Origin: Gracilimonas sp.
GTDB taxonomy: Bacteria; Bacteroidota; Rhodothermia; Balneolales; Balneolaceae
Length of the DNA: 64,000 bases
Assembly (NCBI RefSeq): GCF_017641085.1
Contig: NZ_JAEPPI010000003.1
Span: 310,001 to 374,000 of the forward strand
Direction of reading: 5' to 3'
A program made the position numbers and the translations under genes. Shown piece after piece: positions 44,886 through 54,828 of this stretch (positions are counted from its first letter, which is position 1; each line of letters opens with the position of its first letter). The notes beneath the pieces were generated by a model, which did no database searches, was not told the DNA's origin, and saw only the letters and a program-made list of their open reading frames with translations.

Positions 44886-46231
44886 AAGAAGATCATCGAA
44901 TAAAGAATATTGAATATCCAACATTGAGCAGGATGGGAAGAAAGTCTTCAGCACTCTTTGCGAAACCTCTGCACGCTCTGCGATTAATTGCATTACTTGG
45001 TATAATTGCACTGCCTTTTACCGTGCAAGCTCAAACTATTGCCGAATACCAACAACAAGCAGCTAATAATAATCCCCAGTTGAAGGCTGAATATCAGCAC
45101 TATCTATCAGCTCTTGAAGAAAGTCCTATTGTTGGTGCTTTGCCCGATCCGGAAGTTGCTTTTGCCTATTTCATCAGTCCGATTGAAACCAGATTGGGAC
45201 CACAACAAGCAAGGATTTCACTAACCCAAATGTTTCCCTGGTTTGGGAGCCTCTCAGATAAACGATCAATATCGGAAGCGCAGGCTAAAGCACAATACGA
45301 AGTATTTCAGGAGACCCGAAATCGACTGTTTTATCAAACCGAGAAAGCACTTATTGAAGTTTATGAGTTGGACCAAAGCTTGGAGATTGCCAACGAAAAC
45401 CTCGACATCCTAAACTCCTTAGTGGAGATAAGTTTGAGCCGATATGAAACAGATCAGGCTTCGCAGGTGGATGTGTTACGGGCACAAATCGAACAGGAAG
45501 ACCTGAAGACGCAAATTGCTTTGCTTGAAGACAACCGGAACGTGTTAATTCAAAAAGTGAATGAGCTTTTGAATGCTGAGCAAGAACAGGTGATCACCTT
45601 GCCGGATACGTTAATTCCTGAAATGAGTATAGAAAGCGAGCCGGAACTACTGAATAAATTGGTTCAACAAAACCCGGCATTAAATCGCCTTAGATACCAG
45701 AAGGACTCCGCCCATGAAATGAAAACGCTGGCAGCAAAAGACGGGAAACCATCCTTTGGCGTAGGTCTGGATTATATCTTCACCGGAGAACGCTCGGATG
45801 TACCAACGCTAGCTGATAATGGTAAAGATGCCATCATGGCCAGAGCCAGTTTCAAAATTCCCCTGTTCCGAAATAAATACAATGCCAAGGTTCAACAAGC
45901 AGAGCTGAATATTCAATCAGTACAGTCGCAAATAACAGACAAAGAGAACAAACTGGAAACAGATTTATCCTCTTCGTTGAGGGACTATTATGATGCGCGG
46001 CGTCGGTTTGACTTGTATGACCAGAAGCAGATTCAACGAGTTAATCAGGCACTGAGCATTATGACACAGAACTATTCAACCGACAGCTCCAATTTTGAAG
46101 AAATTCTACGGATGCAGCGCAAGCTTTTGGGTTATCAACTTAGCCGCATTCAGGCTTTGGTAGATATGCAGGTTTCATCGGCTTTCATCGATTACCTGAC
46201 TGGCAAACACAACATTAATCTAAATAAATAG
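44882..46231 (+). CDS. TolC-family outer-membrane efflux protein (cluster 2)
   Basis: 449 residues; ATG overlaps the permease stop (ATGA). A long N-terminal stretch precedes a signal-like segment (LIALLGIIALPFTVQAQ, about 37-53), so a start at ATG 44933 may be real. Repeats with NNPQLKAEYQHYLSALEESPIVGALPDP and LSRYETDQASQVDVLRAQIEQED. Exports through the outer membrane for the permease upstream. Confidence 0.9.
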   Translation: MKEDHRIKNIEYPTLSRMGRKSSALFAKPLHALRLIALLGIIALPFTVQAQTIAEYQQQAANNNPQLKAEYQHYLSALEESPIVGALPDPEVAFAYFISPIETRLGPQQARISLTQMFPWFGSLSDKRSISEAQAKAQYEVFQETRNRLFYQTEKALIEVYELDQSLEIANENLDILNSLVEISLSRYETDQASQVDVLRAQIEQEDLKTQIALLEDNRNVLIQKVNELLNAEQEQVITLPDTLIPEMSIESEPELLNKLVQQNPALNRLRYQKDSAHEMKTLAAKDGKPSFGVGLDYIFTGERSDVPTLADNGKDAIMARASFKIPLFRNKYNAKVQQAELNIQSVQSQITDKENKLETDLSSSLRDYYDARRRFDLYDQKQIQRVNQALSIMTQNYSTDSSNFEEILRMQRKLLGYQLSRIQALVDMQVSSAFIDYLTGKHNINLNK

Positions 46232-46304
46232 ACCTGTGATTTCAGGAATGAGTAGTGAGAAAAACTACTCACTTCTCTAATCTCACAACTCAATACTTAC
46301 AACT

Positions 46305-48020
46305 ATGAAAACAAAAAACATACTTATTTACTCTGGACTTATACTGGGTGGACTCTTACTCGGCTACCTCTTTTTCGGAGGGACTTCGGAACCACAAACA
46401 CTTGAAGAGCATATATCAGAAACCCACACTGATGAGGAAGGCAATGTGGTTTATACGTGCAGTATGCACCCTCAGATAAGAGAAAGCGAGCCAGGAAATT
46501 GTCCAATTTGTGGCATGGAGTTAATTCCGGCTAATGATCTTGATGACAGTGACTCAGAATCGCTCAACCCGAACGCTGTTACATTCTCGAAAGCCGCACT
46601 TGCGCTTGCTGAGGTTGAAACCACTCCGGTTAAAAAAGGAGTCCCAGTGGTTGAAACCCGGTTGCCGGGCAAAGTGGTTGTAAATCAGAACTTGGTATCG
46701 AATGTGACGGCTCACTTCCCCGGTCGTATTCGGGAGTTATATGTAGATTATACCGGTGATTACGTCCGTAAAGGGCAAAAACTGGTTTCTATTTATTCTT
46801 CGGAGTTAATTACGGCACAAAGTGAACTTTTGGAAACAGCCCGATTCAAAGAACAAAACCCTCGATTATATGAGTCTGCCCGGCGCAAGCTATTGCTTTG
46901 GGAATTTCCGGAAGAGACCATTAACCAAATCGAACAATCAGGAGAAGTGATGGAAGAGTTAGACTTTTTCTCACCGGTATCTGGCTATGTATCACAGATC
47001 AATATCTCTCGGGAAGACCATATTCAGGAAGGTTCAATGCTATACCGGATCGCGAAGCTTTCTGAGGTATGGATTGAATTTGAGGCGTATGAATCGTCAG
47101 TCAATAATTTAAAAATCGGAGATAAAATTGATTTTACGGTGAGCTCCATTCCTGGGCATACTTATACCGGCGAAGTCAGCTTTATCCAGCCTTTTTTAAA
47201 TGATAAATCCCGAACAGTAGAAATACGTATTACTGTGGATAATCCGAGAAACGAGATGAAACCCGGCATGTTTGCTGAAGGAGTTATTTCTTCTCAATCA
47301 GGCCAAAAACAGCAACTTCTTGTCCCCCGAAGTGCCGTGCTATGGACCGGAGAAAGGTCCATTGTGTTTATGGATGTTTCCACAGCTGAAACTCCTGCTT
47401 TTGAAGCAAGGGAAGTTGTATTAGGCAAAAGGGCTGGTAACGAATATGTAATCGAATCTGGACTGGAAGTTGGTGAGCGTGTGGTATCAAACGGCACATT
47501 TAAAGTGGACGCTGCCGCCCAGCTTAGCGATAAACTCAGTATGATGAATAGAGAACCGGGCTCAGGAGCAAATCGCGGGGCACATGATCACGGTGCTATG
47601 GACATGAATAACGGTGAAATGAATATGGACGACGGCGATATGAATGAATCCACTATGGATACAACTGAAGATCATTCAAATCATGAAATGGATAAAAGCC
47701 TTGAGGCATTAGTACCCCAGTACTTGAAACTTCGGGAAGCACTGTCCAAAGATGATTTTGAAACGGCTAAAGAACATGTCCGAGTGTTCTCAACGGATAC
47801 ATTCAGTGATATTGAAGAGCTCAGAGCCGAGTTCAAATCCATTTCAGAAATGCTTATTTCACGAATTGAAGAAGAAGGATATGAAGGAGCACTGTTCAAG
47901 CAATATTGCCCTATGTACGGTGGTGGAAGCACCTGGATAAGTGACAAAAAAGATATTGAAAACCCTTTTTATGGCACTCAAATGCACAACTGTGGAGAAA
48001 CCGTTGAGCAGATGAATTAA
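46305..48020 (+). CDS. RND periplasmic adaptor (CusB-like) with DUF3347 domain
   Basis: 571 residues. Membrane anchor about 6-25; heavy-metal-binding domain with YTCSMHPQIRESEPGNCPIC and GMELIPA (about 50-78); adaptor core about 120-405; a Met/His/Asp linker (MDMNNGEMNMDDGDMNE); and a C-terminal DUF3347 domain (about 455-571) with FKQYCPMYGGGSTW and MHNCGE. DUF3347 occurs beside copper systems and may pass metal to the pump. Followed by a PII-like gene 26 bases on. Confidence 0.94.
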   Translation: MKTKNILIYSGLILGGLLLGYLFFGGTSEPQTLEEHISETHTDEEGNVVYTCSMHPQIRESEPGNCPICGMELIPANDLDDSDSESLNPNAVTFSKAALALAEVETTPVKKGVPVVETRLPGKVVVNQNLVSNVTAHFPGRIRELYVDYTGDYVRKGQKLVSIYSSELITAQSELLETARFKEQNPRLYESARRKLLLWEFPEETINQIEQSGEVMEELDFFSPVSGYVSQINISREDHIQEGSMLYRIAKLSEVWIEFEAYESSVNNLKIGDKIDFTVSSIPGHTYTGEVSFIQPFLNDKSRTVEIRITVDNPRNEMKPGMFAEGVISSQSGQKQQLLVPRSAVLWTGERSIVFMDVSTAETPAFEAREVVLGKRAGNEYVIESGLEVGERVVSNGTFKVDAAAQLSDKLSMMNREPGSGANRGAHDHGAMDMNNGEMNMDDGDMNESTMDTTEDHSNHEMDKSLEALVPQYLKLREALSKDDFETAKEHVRVFSTDTFSDIEELRAEFKSISEMLISRIEEEGYEGALFKQYCPMYGGGSTWISDKKDIENPFYGTQMHNCGETVEQMN

Positions 48021-48045
48021 TGTATAAATCAAAAACGGAGGTATT

Positions 48046-48387
48046 ATGAAATTAGTAAAAGCATACATACGCCCCATGCTGCTTGAAGAAGTGTATAAAG
48101 CGCTACGTTCTGAAGGCCATTGTTGCATAACGGTTTTCAGAGGAGAAGGAGCAGGTCAATATACCGATCCTGACCATGCCCATGGCTCTTTGCAATTCCC
48201 GGCGATGCACTCCAAAGTTGTGAAAATAGAAATAGCAGCGGTAGACGAAGATGTCAATTCTATTATTGAAATCATTCAACAAACTGCTTCAACAGGTTCG
48301 CGCGGAGATGGAATTATATTTGTCATGCCTATTGAGAATATGATTAGAATCAGGGATGGTGAGGAAGGACCTAAAGTAATAGAATAA
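48046..48387 (+). CDS. PII-like protein (PII-NG type) of cluster 2
   Basis: 113 residues: KLVKAYIRPMLLEEVYKAL at the start, the second signature STGSRGDGIIFVMPI and MIRIRDGEEG. The short T-loop contains YTDPDHAHGSLQFPAMHS, with three His, and CC at 27-28; both are candidate metal ligands. AGGTATT ribosome-binding region follows the adaptor stop. Confidence 0.88.
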   Translation: MKLVKAYIRPMLLEEVYKALRSEGHCCITVFRGEGAGQYTDPDHAHGSLQFPAMHSKVVKIEIAAVDEDVNSIIEIIQQTASTGSRGDGIIFVMPIENMIRIRDGEEGPKVIE

Positions 48388-48493
48388 TAGGCTTACACTA
48401 AATAAACGGTAAGTATTAATCATCATTGTATAAGCTAACCCCTTAGATAAATGATATTTTAAGTAAAGCAAACATTAACAAAACCATAAGATT

Positions 48494-48970
48494 ATGAGAA
48501 AGATAAAATCAATCGCTCTGTTACTGGCAATAAGTTTAGGTCTAACCGTAACCGCTGTGGCCCAGCAACAAAATATGGAGCAGAAAAAGCAGCAAATGAT
48601 GACCATGATGCAGGACTCATCTATGCAATCCGTGATGATGGATCACATGATGAATAATCCTGAAATGCGAGCCAAGATGATGCAGAGAATGATGAAATCA
48701 CAAAAGATGGATCATTCCAAAATGATGGAAAACATGAACTCCATGATGAACAATCCTGAAATGAAAGAACGCATGGAAAAGCATATGGAAATGATGCAAT
48801 CTATGATGGATGGAGATATGGATCAAGCTAGAATGATGAATATGATGGATAACTCATCCATGATGAATATGCATATGATGTGTATGCAAATGATGCAGGG
48901 AGGCATGATGGATTCGGGAATGAAAATGAAATCAGATTCTACCGATAATAAAGATATGAACCATCATTAG
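48494..48970 (+). CDS. Extreme Met-rich periplasmic protein
   Basis: 158 residues with a signal peptide (ending AVAQQ). About 47 Met, 30% of the protein, in MM pairs and HMM or NMM units, with His and one Cys (MMCMQMM). Repeat-like copies of MMNNPEM occur three times. Probably a soluble Cu(I)/Ag(I) sponge in the periplasm. Not a recognised domain family; low-complexity helix expected. Confidence 0.72.
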   Translation: MRKIKSIALLLAISLGLTVTAVAQQQNMEQKKQQMMTMMQDSSMQSVMMDHMMNNPEMRAKMMQRMMKSQKMDHSKMMENMNSMMNNPEMKERMEKHMEMMQSMMDGDMDQARMMNMMDNSSMMNMHMMCMQMMQGGMMDSGMKMKSDSTDNKDMNHH

Positions 48971-48982
48971 TAAAAATTAAAT

Positions 48983-49007
48983 GGGGATGTGGTTCAAAGT
49001 CATCCCC
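48983..49007 (+). other. Hairpin after the Met-rich gene
   Basis: 7-bp perfect stem, GGGGATG (48983-48989) with CATCCCC (49001-49007), 11-base loop, no T-run. May be a weak terminator or an mRNA end stabiliser. Confidence 0.45.
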
Positions 49008-49035
49008 GAATTCTAAAACTTTAAATGATAGCACT

Positions 49036-49248
49036 ATGCATGATTTTCAATTTTTTGGAGGTGGCTGGATGATGTTCTTCTGGTGGTTCTTACTAATTGC
49101 TTTGGTCATTGTCTTGGCAAGGCCGTTATTCAAGACAAATCAACAAGAATCTGAAAGCGAAACGCCCCTTGAGATCCTTAAGCGAAGATATGCAAATGGG
49201 GAAATTGATCAAGAAGAATTCGAGAAGAGGAAAAAGGATCTGATGTGA
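49036..49248 (+). CDS. SHOCT-domain small membrane protein
   Basis: 70 residues: one membrane helix (about 11-33) after a Phe/Gly/Met start, then a SHOCT domain (about 42-70, PLEILKRRYANGEIDQEEF). Such proteins frequently sit in copper and silver resistance loci, and their role is not known. Between the Met-rich protein and a multicopper oxidase. Confidence 0.85.
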   Translation: MHDFQFFGGGWMMFFWWFLLIALVIVLARPLFKTNQQESESETPLEILKRRYANGEIDQEEFEKRKKDLM

Positions 49249-49287
49249 TCAAGTATTCAATAATACAATCATTATAGTTTCAAATTT

Positions 49288-50754
49288 ATGAAAAGAAAAC
49301 AATTTTTACGCAGAGTAGGTCTTGGAACGGGTGCATTAGCCCTATCACCTTGGTTAACATCCTGCCTAACTTTTTCTGACGATGAGTTGCAGGGTTCTTT
49401 TAGAAACAGATTGCCTTTTCCGGGTCAAATAACCGATCCTTCGTTTAATTTATCTGCCTCTTCTGCAGAAATAGAGCTACCAGAATCGTTAAGTCTGGCT
49501 GCTTTTCAATTTAATAATTCAGTTCCCGGTCCAACAATTCGCCATGTAAAGGGGCAGGAACTTAACATCCAGTTTACTAATAATATAGGTCAGGAAAGCA
49601 TTATTCACTGGCATGGACTCATTGTTCCCCCCGAAATGGATGGACATCCCAAAGATGCAATATCAGGAGGAGCCTATGATTATGAATTCAGCCTGAATCA
49701 AAGAGCCGGCACCTATTGGTATCACCCTCATCCTCACAGAATAACTGGAGAACAGGTTTATCGCGGGTTAGCAGGTTTTTTTATTATTGAAGATGACGAA
49801 GAAAAAGCACTCAACTTACCGAGTGGTAACTACGAGATACCGCTCGTTATTCAGGATCGGAGAGTAAGTGACTCTGGGCAGATTATTTATAACCCGTCTA
49901 TGCCCGAACGGATGATGACTGGGTTTTTGGGAGATACAATCTTAGTTAACGGAGCGCCATCTCCTTACCATGAAGTTGAGCCTGGTGTGTATCGCTTGAG
50001 AGTATTAAATGGCTCAAATGCCCGGATTTATAATGTAGCGTTTCAAGATGATCTTTCCTTTATGGTCATTGGCACCGATGGAGGCCTTCTACCGGAAGCT
50101 ATTGAGACCAATGAATTATTAATGGCCCCAGGGGAAAGAGCAGACATACTGGTAGACTTCTCTGGATTGAAGAAAAAAAGTATTCACCTTATCAGTAAAC
50201 CATTTGATGTGCCTTCCGGCGGCGGTATGATGGGAATGCAAAACATGATGGGTAGCTCCGGTCCCGAACAAGGCACCGGTTTTGATCTTATGGAATTCAG
50301 GATTGATGGAGAATCTAAGCAAGAATCGATGGGCCTTCCCAGTCAGCTGTCTGAATCGACCTTTCCTGAAGCTTCATCTGCTGATCGCACCCGCTCCATT
50401 CGGTTGGATATGCAAATGATGAACGGCCATACCATTAATGGGCGTCAGTTTGAGATGGAGCGAGTCGATGAACGTGTAGAGCAAGGAAGTACTGAAATTT
50501 GGGAGTTTATCAATAACTCAAACGTACCTCACCCCATGCACGTGCATGCCGTTCAGTTTAAAGTTCTTGATAGAAGTGGAAACAGAGGATTAATGCCTAC
50601 CGAAACAGGCTGGAAGGACACTGTACTTGTCATGCCCGGCGAGACTGTTAGGGTTATCATGAGTTTCAATGCGCCAAAAGGCCTGTACGTTTTTCACTGC
50701 CATAACCTGGAGCACGAAGACAACGGCATGATGGCTAACATGGAGATTATATAA
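49288..50754 (+). CDS. Multicopper oxidase (CueO/SufI-like)
   Basis: 488 residues. N-terminal KRKQFLRRVGLG is a Tat-like signal and LTSC at 24-27 a lipobox. Copper ligands: HWHG, WYHPHPH, HPMHVH, and the C-terminal HCH 470-472 with H476 and M481. A small Met-rich loop GGGMMGMQNMMG (about 310) replaces the long insert of PcoA-type CopA. Likely cuprous oxidase activity in the periplasm. Second oxidase in this window, and different in subtype from 4449. Confidence 0.93.
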   Translation: MKRKQFLRRVGLGTGALALSPWLTSCLTFSDDELQGSFRNRLPFPGQITDPSFNLSASSAEIELPESLSLAAFQFNNSVPGPTIRHVKGQELNIQFTNNIGQESIIHWHGLIVPPEMDGHPKDAISGGAYDYEFSLNQRAGTYWYHPHPHRITGEQVYRGLAGFFIIEDDEEKALNLPSGNYEIPLVIQDRRVSDSGQIIYNPSMPERMMTGFLGDTILVNGAPSPYHEVEPGVYRLRVLNGSNARIYNVAFQDDLSFMVIGTDGGLLPEAIETNELLMAPGERADILVDFSGLKKKSIHLISKPFDVPSGGGMMGMQNMMGSSGPEQGTGFDLMEFRIDGESKQESMGLPSQLSESTFPEASSADRTRSIRLDMQMMNGHTINGRQFEMERVDERVEQGSTEIWEFINNSNVPHPMHVHAVQFKVLDRSGNRGLMPTETGWKDTVLVMPGETVRVIMSFNAPKGLYVFHCHNLEHEDNGMMANMEII

Positions 50755-50814
50755 CCTTTTGGAAACAACAATTAATTTCTGAACTCAATTATTTAAAACT
50801 TTGGATAACTAATT

Positions 50815-51885
50815 ATGGAATCTTTACTAACTCCTGAATGGGCTCCCAACATTCACCCACTGATCGTTCATTTTCCTATTGCGCTATTAGTGACGGCTGC
50901 ATTGGCTAATTTTGTATCTCTTTTTATTCAAGAAAAATGGTGGGATGAAACAAAGAATACCATCCTTTATGTAGCAGGAGCACTTTTCGCCGGTTTCACC
51001 TACTATAGTGGTACATTAGCTGCAGATAGTGTCTTTTTACCTACAGAAGCTCAATCTGTTTTAAGTGAACACGCCGACTGGGCGGAGTATCTTCTATGGT
51101 TCTTTGTAATATATGCTCTATTGAGAATCGCCTTTCATTGGTTTGATCTTTTTGAAAAGAATGCCTTTAAGATCATTGCATTCATTACAGTGCTACCGGG
51201 ATTATTTATGGTATATGAAACGGCTGAGTATGGCGGTAAAATGGTATATGGATATGGAGCGGGAACCGGTCAATTATTACAACAAGAAGAACTAGCCCCA
51301 TCTGAAGTCACCGAAAGTATTACTGTTCCATCCTCTTTTATTACTAAAGATAATGGAGACTGGACCTGGGAGATCAACTCAAATTCAGTAAGTGACCTAA
51401 TCACTAATTTTCACTGGGTGAACGGTTCTTTACAGGCATTAAAGCCAACTATAAATTCGAGTGGCAATCCGCTACTACAGCTTCAAGCTTCCGGGCAAGC
51501 GAATCTATTTGTTACCCATCAATCATATCAAAACATACAAGTTGATTACTTCCTCAACCTGGATGACTTGGATGGAGAAATAGAACTCATTCATCACCTG
51601 CAGGATGCAAATAACTATGATTTTGTTTCACTGAATTCGGATGGGATTATTCGTCAAGGCAGAATCCAAAACGGAGAAACAACCATTTTCGAAGAGGGCA
51701 CCTATGAAACCGAGGGCCTGTTATTTCTACGTGTAGTGGCAGATGAGACTCACTTTCGTGGATATATTAACAGAGAGATGAAGGTTCACGGCCACGGAGA
51801 TGCTCCGAAAAGAGGAAGCGTGGGGCTAAAATTACAAGGCCAAGGATCAGTGCTCATATCTAAAATTGAAATGACCCAACTCTAA
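50815..51885 (+). CDS. DUF2231 membrane protein, second copy
   Basis: 356 residues. Same architecture as 24792: four-helix DUF2231 (HPLIVHFPIALLV, KWWDETKNTILY) and the C-terminal beta domain (VDYFLNLDDLDGEIEL, INREMKVHGHGDAP). By eye the two proteins are strongly alike throughout, so this is a duplicated module. Confidence 0.85.
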   Translation: MESLLTPEWAPNIHPLIVHFPIALLVTAALANFVSLFIQEKWWDETKNTILYVAGALFAGFTYYSGTLAADSVFLPTEAQSVLSEHADWAEYLLWFFVIYALLRIAFHWFDLFEKNAFKIIAFITVLPGLFMVYETAEYGGKMVYGYGAGTGQLLQQEELAPSEVTESITVPSSFITKDNGDWTWEINSNSVSDLITNFHWVNGSLQALKPTINSSGNPLLQLQASGQANLFVTHQSYQNIQVDYFLNLDDLDGEIELIHHLQDANNYDFVSLNSDGIIRQGRIQNGETTIFEEGTYETEGLLFLRVVADETHFRGYINREMKVHGHGDAPKRGSVGLKLQGQGSVLISKIEMTQL

Positions 51886-51897
51886 AAAACTATACCT

Positions 51898-52335
51898 ATG
51901 GAATCACTTATAAAAATAGTTACTGTTCTTGTTTTCTTATCAGGAACTGCGATTGCCCAGACAAATCAAAAAGAAACAAACGTTTTAAAAGCACTTGAAA
52001 ACTTTAAAACCGCCATTGTTGAAAATGATTCTGAGGCTGCATCTAATGTTATGGCTGATGATGTCTTGATACTGGAAGGCAGCGGAATGGAAACGAAGGA
52101 AGAATATCTTTCCCATCACTTTCACTCCGATGGTAAATTTCTTAAGGCCATGGATCGTGAGATACTAACTCAAAAAATCAGCATTGAAGGGAATACAGCA
52201 TGGGTAAGCACGGTTAGCTCCATGAAAGGAACATATTCCGAAAGAGAAATAGACCTGACCTCTCTCGAACTGGCTGTATTAAAAAAGGCAGGTTCGGATT
52301 GGAAAATTACTGCTATTCACTGGTCATCCCGATAA
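51898..52335 (+). CDS. Secreted NTF2-like (DUF4440) protein, second copy
   Basis: 145 residues, signal peptide ending AIAQ. It matches 26390 closely (NDSEAASNVMADDV, YLSHHFHSDGKFL, ISIEGNTAWVST, KITAIHWSS). Starts 13 bases after the DUF2231 gene, so translation is probably coupled. Confidence 0.87.
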   Translation: MESLIKIVTVLVFLSGTAIAQTNQKETNVLKALENFKTAIVENDSEAASNVMADDVLILEGSGMETKEEYLSHHFHSDGKFLKAMDREILTQKISIEGNTAWVSTVSSMKGTYSEREIDLTSLELAVLKKAGSDWKITAIHWSSR

Positions 52336-52367
52336 GTAACAAACGATTTAACTAAACAGAGCAGAAT

Positions 52368-54431
52368 ATGAACCACGAACATCACAATCACGAAGACCAT
52401 AACCACAATGGTCACCAAAATAAAGAGCATAACCAAGATCAGGAACACAATCAGGATCACGGTGGGCATGAAGGGCACTCCCATCATGAGCATCACAAAA
52501 TGATGGTTCAGGACTTCAAATTTCGATTTTGGTGGGTGCTTGCACTCACGATTCCGATCATGGCCCTATCACCCATGATCCAGGATTTTCTGGGTGTGGA
52601 CTGGAGATTCACCGGTGACAGCTGGATTTTAGCTGCGTTATCAACCGTCGTTTACTTCTTTGGCGGATGGCCGTTTCTAACAGGACTGATAGATGAGCTG
52701 AAGAAAAAGCAACCGGGTATGATGACGCTTATCGGTCTTGCTATTTCTATCGCCTACCTCTATAGCACCGCTGTGGTCTTTGGCTTTGAAGGAGACCTGC
52801 TCTACTGGGAGCTTTCAACTTTGGTCGGGATTATGCTTTTGGGACACTGGATCGAAATGCGTTCTGTGATGAGCGCTTCGACAGCTTTGGAAGAGTTAGC
52901 TGCTTTGATACCGGGTGAAGCTCATCGTGTACATGAGGATGGATCAACGGAAGACGTCCCGGTAGAAGAATTAGAACAGGGCGACAAAGTCCTCATCAAG
53001 CCGGGTGAGAAAGTGCCAGCCGATGGGATTGTTGTTAAAGGGGAATCGAGCGTGAATGAAGCCATGCTCACCGGAGAATCCAAGCCGGTTAGTAAACAAA
53101 AAGATGATGAGGTAATTGGCGGTTCTGTAAATGAAAAAGGCTCTCTTACTATACAAATTTCTAAAACCGGGGACGATTCATTCTTATCTCAGGTTATTAA
53201 CCTGGTAAGAGAAGCTCAGGAAAGTAAGTCTCGTACACAGGATTTAGCCAATCGGGCTGCTTTTTGGTTGACCATCGTTGCTATTACAGCCGGCCTGATA
53301 ACCTTTGGAGCCTGGATCTTTTTTACGGGACAAAGCTTTGACTTTGCGATGAACCGAACCGTAGCGGTCATGGTGATTACCTGTCCACACGCGTTAGGTC
53401 TGGCCATTCCATTGGTGGTTTCCCGCTCAACCAGTATTGCTGCGACCAATGGATTTCTTATACGCAATCGGTCTGCTTTTGAGCAGGCAAGAAACTTGGA
53501 TTCCATTATCTTCGATAAAACCGGTACGCTAACCGAAGGAACCTTTACGGTAACCAATATTCTGAATTTTGGGGATGATCACTCCGATGAAGAGATACTT
53601 AAATATGCAGCTTCGCTGGAGAAAAACTCTGAACATCCACTTGCAAAAGGAATCCTCGAAAAAGCCGGCGAAACCTGGGAGCCGGATGAGTTTAATTCCA
53701 TTACCGGAAAGGGAATTGAAGGCAAGGTAAATGGAAAGTCGGTGAAAGTAGTAAGCCCCGGATATATTCGGGACCAGGAAATGGAATACCCAACAGCTGA
53801 AGTTGAAAAAGTATCATCCCAGGGAAAAACGGTGGTTTTTGTGATCATTGGAGATCAATTGACCGGAGCCATTGCTTTGGGAGATCAAATTCGAGAGTCG
53901 TCTAAGAATGCGATTGATGCATTACACAAGATGGGGATTGAGTGCATTATGCTGACGGGCGATAATCAACAAACGGCCGATTATGTAGCTGGAGAACTAG
54001 GCATTGATCAGGTGTTTGCTGAAGTACTTCCGGATGAAAAAGCCGATAAGGTGAAGGAGGTTCAGGGGCAAGGAAAACTTGTGGCCATGACCGGAGACGG
54101 CGTCAACGATGCCCCCGCTTTAGCTCAGGCTGATGTTGGAATTGCTATCGGAGCCGGGTCAGATGTGGCTGTTGAGACCGGCGATATCGTACTGGTAAAA
54201 GATAACCCTGAAGATGTGACGGCACTTATTAAGCTCTCAAAATCTACCTACACAAAAATGGTCCAAAATCTGTGGTGGGCTTCTGGATATAATATCGGTG
54301 CCATTCCTCTTGCTGCCGGCGTCCTGTTTGCTTGGGGCATTATATTAAGTCCTGCAGTGGGAGCCATTCTGATGTCGCTAAGTACCGTCATTGTAGCTAT
54401 CAATGCACGGTTATTGAAGCTCGAAAATTGA
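52368..54431 (+). CDS. CPH-type copper P-type ATPase (CopB-like, P1B)
   Basis: 687 residues. The N-terminal about 45 residues are His-rich, in place of HMA domains; eight helices. Motifs: TGES in MLTGESKPV, TCPHALGLAIPL (the CPH metal motif in helix 6), DKTGTLTEG (phosphorylation Asp), HPLA in EHPLAKGI, GDGVNDAPALAQAD. CPH with a His-rich N-terminus marks the CopB subgroup, thought to export Cu(II)/Cu(I)/Ag. Name conflicts with the outer-membrane CopB at 6251, so no symbol is given. It works with the oxidase upstream to clear the cytosol of copper. Confidence 0.95.
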   Translation: MNHEHHNHEDHNHNGHQNKEHNQDQEHNQDHGGHEGHSHHEHHKMMVQDFKFRFWWVLALTIPIMALSPMIQDFLGVDWRFTGDSWILAALSTVVYFFGGWPFLTGLIDELKKKQPGMMTLIGLAISIAYLYSTAVVFGFEGDLLYWELSTLVGIMLLGHWIEMRSVMSASTALEELAALIPGEAHRVHEDGSTEDVPVEELEQGDKVLIKPGEKVPADGIVVKGESSVNEAMLTGESKPVSKQKDDEVIGGSVNEKGSLTIQISKTGDDSFLSQVINLVREAQESKSRTQDLANRAAFWLTIVAITAGLITFGAWIFFTGQSFDFAMNRTVAVMVITCPHALGLAIPLVVSRSTSIAATNGFLIRNRSAFEQARNLDSIIFDKTGTLTEGTFTVTNILNFGDDHSDEEILKYAASLEKNSEHPLAKGILEKAGETWEPDEFNSITGKGIEGKVNGKSVKVVSPGYIRDQEMEYPTAEVEKVSSQGKTVVFVIIGDQLTGAIALGDQIRESSKNAIDALHKMGIECIMLTGDNQQTADYVAGELGIDQVFAEVLPDEKADKVKEVQGQGKLVAMTGDGVNDAPALAQADVGIAIGAGSDVAVETGDIVLVKDNPEDVTALIKLSKSTYTKMVQNLWWASGYNIGAIPLAAGVLFAWGIILSPAVGAILMSLSTVIVAINARLLKLEN

Positions 54432-54546
54432 AGGATATAAAATGGAAACTAAGTTTTTCAAAAGATGGGTTCAAAACTGCGAATCTAACTTTAATATTTT
54501 CAGATCACTGAATAGTACATAAAACCAATAGAATAGAGGAGATACT

Positions 54547-54828
54547 ATGGGAAAACTAAACATCAAGAAATTAGGAATAGCGGTTGGCGCAACAGGCGTG
54601 ATTCTTTATCTGGGCTGTGCCTTGTTGATGATCGTGCTTGGCCAGCAAGGAACTATTTCCTTTTTTAACGCCCTCTTACACGGTTTTGATACGTCATCAA
54701 TCATTCGAATGGATATTCCTTTGTGGGAATCACTTCTTGGAATTATTCTGACCTTCATTATAGGCTGGATATCTGGGGCAATAATCGCTGCCATATATAA
54801 TGTTAGTCTAAACGATTCTGAGAATTGA
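54547..54828 (+). CDS. DUF5676-like small membrane protein
   Basis: 93 residues with two hydrophobic helices (about 10-33 and 60-88). The opening LNIKKLGIAVGAT and the end GWISGAIIAAIYN fit the DUF5676 pattern of small membrane proteins next to copper ATPases. Function unknown. Overlaps or abuts the next gene. Confidence 0.72.
   Translation: MGKLNIKKLGIAVGATGVILYLGCALLMIVLGQQGTISFFNALLHGFDTSSIIRMDIPLWESLLGIILTFIIGWISGAIIAAIYNVSLNDSEN

Noticed and set aside
48455-48470. TTTAAG operator before the Met-rich gene
   Set aside because: A single half-site only, no second copy in phase.
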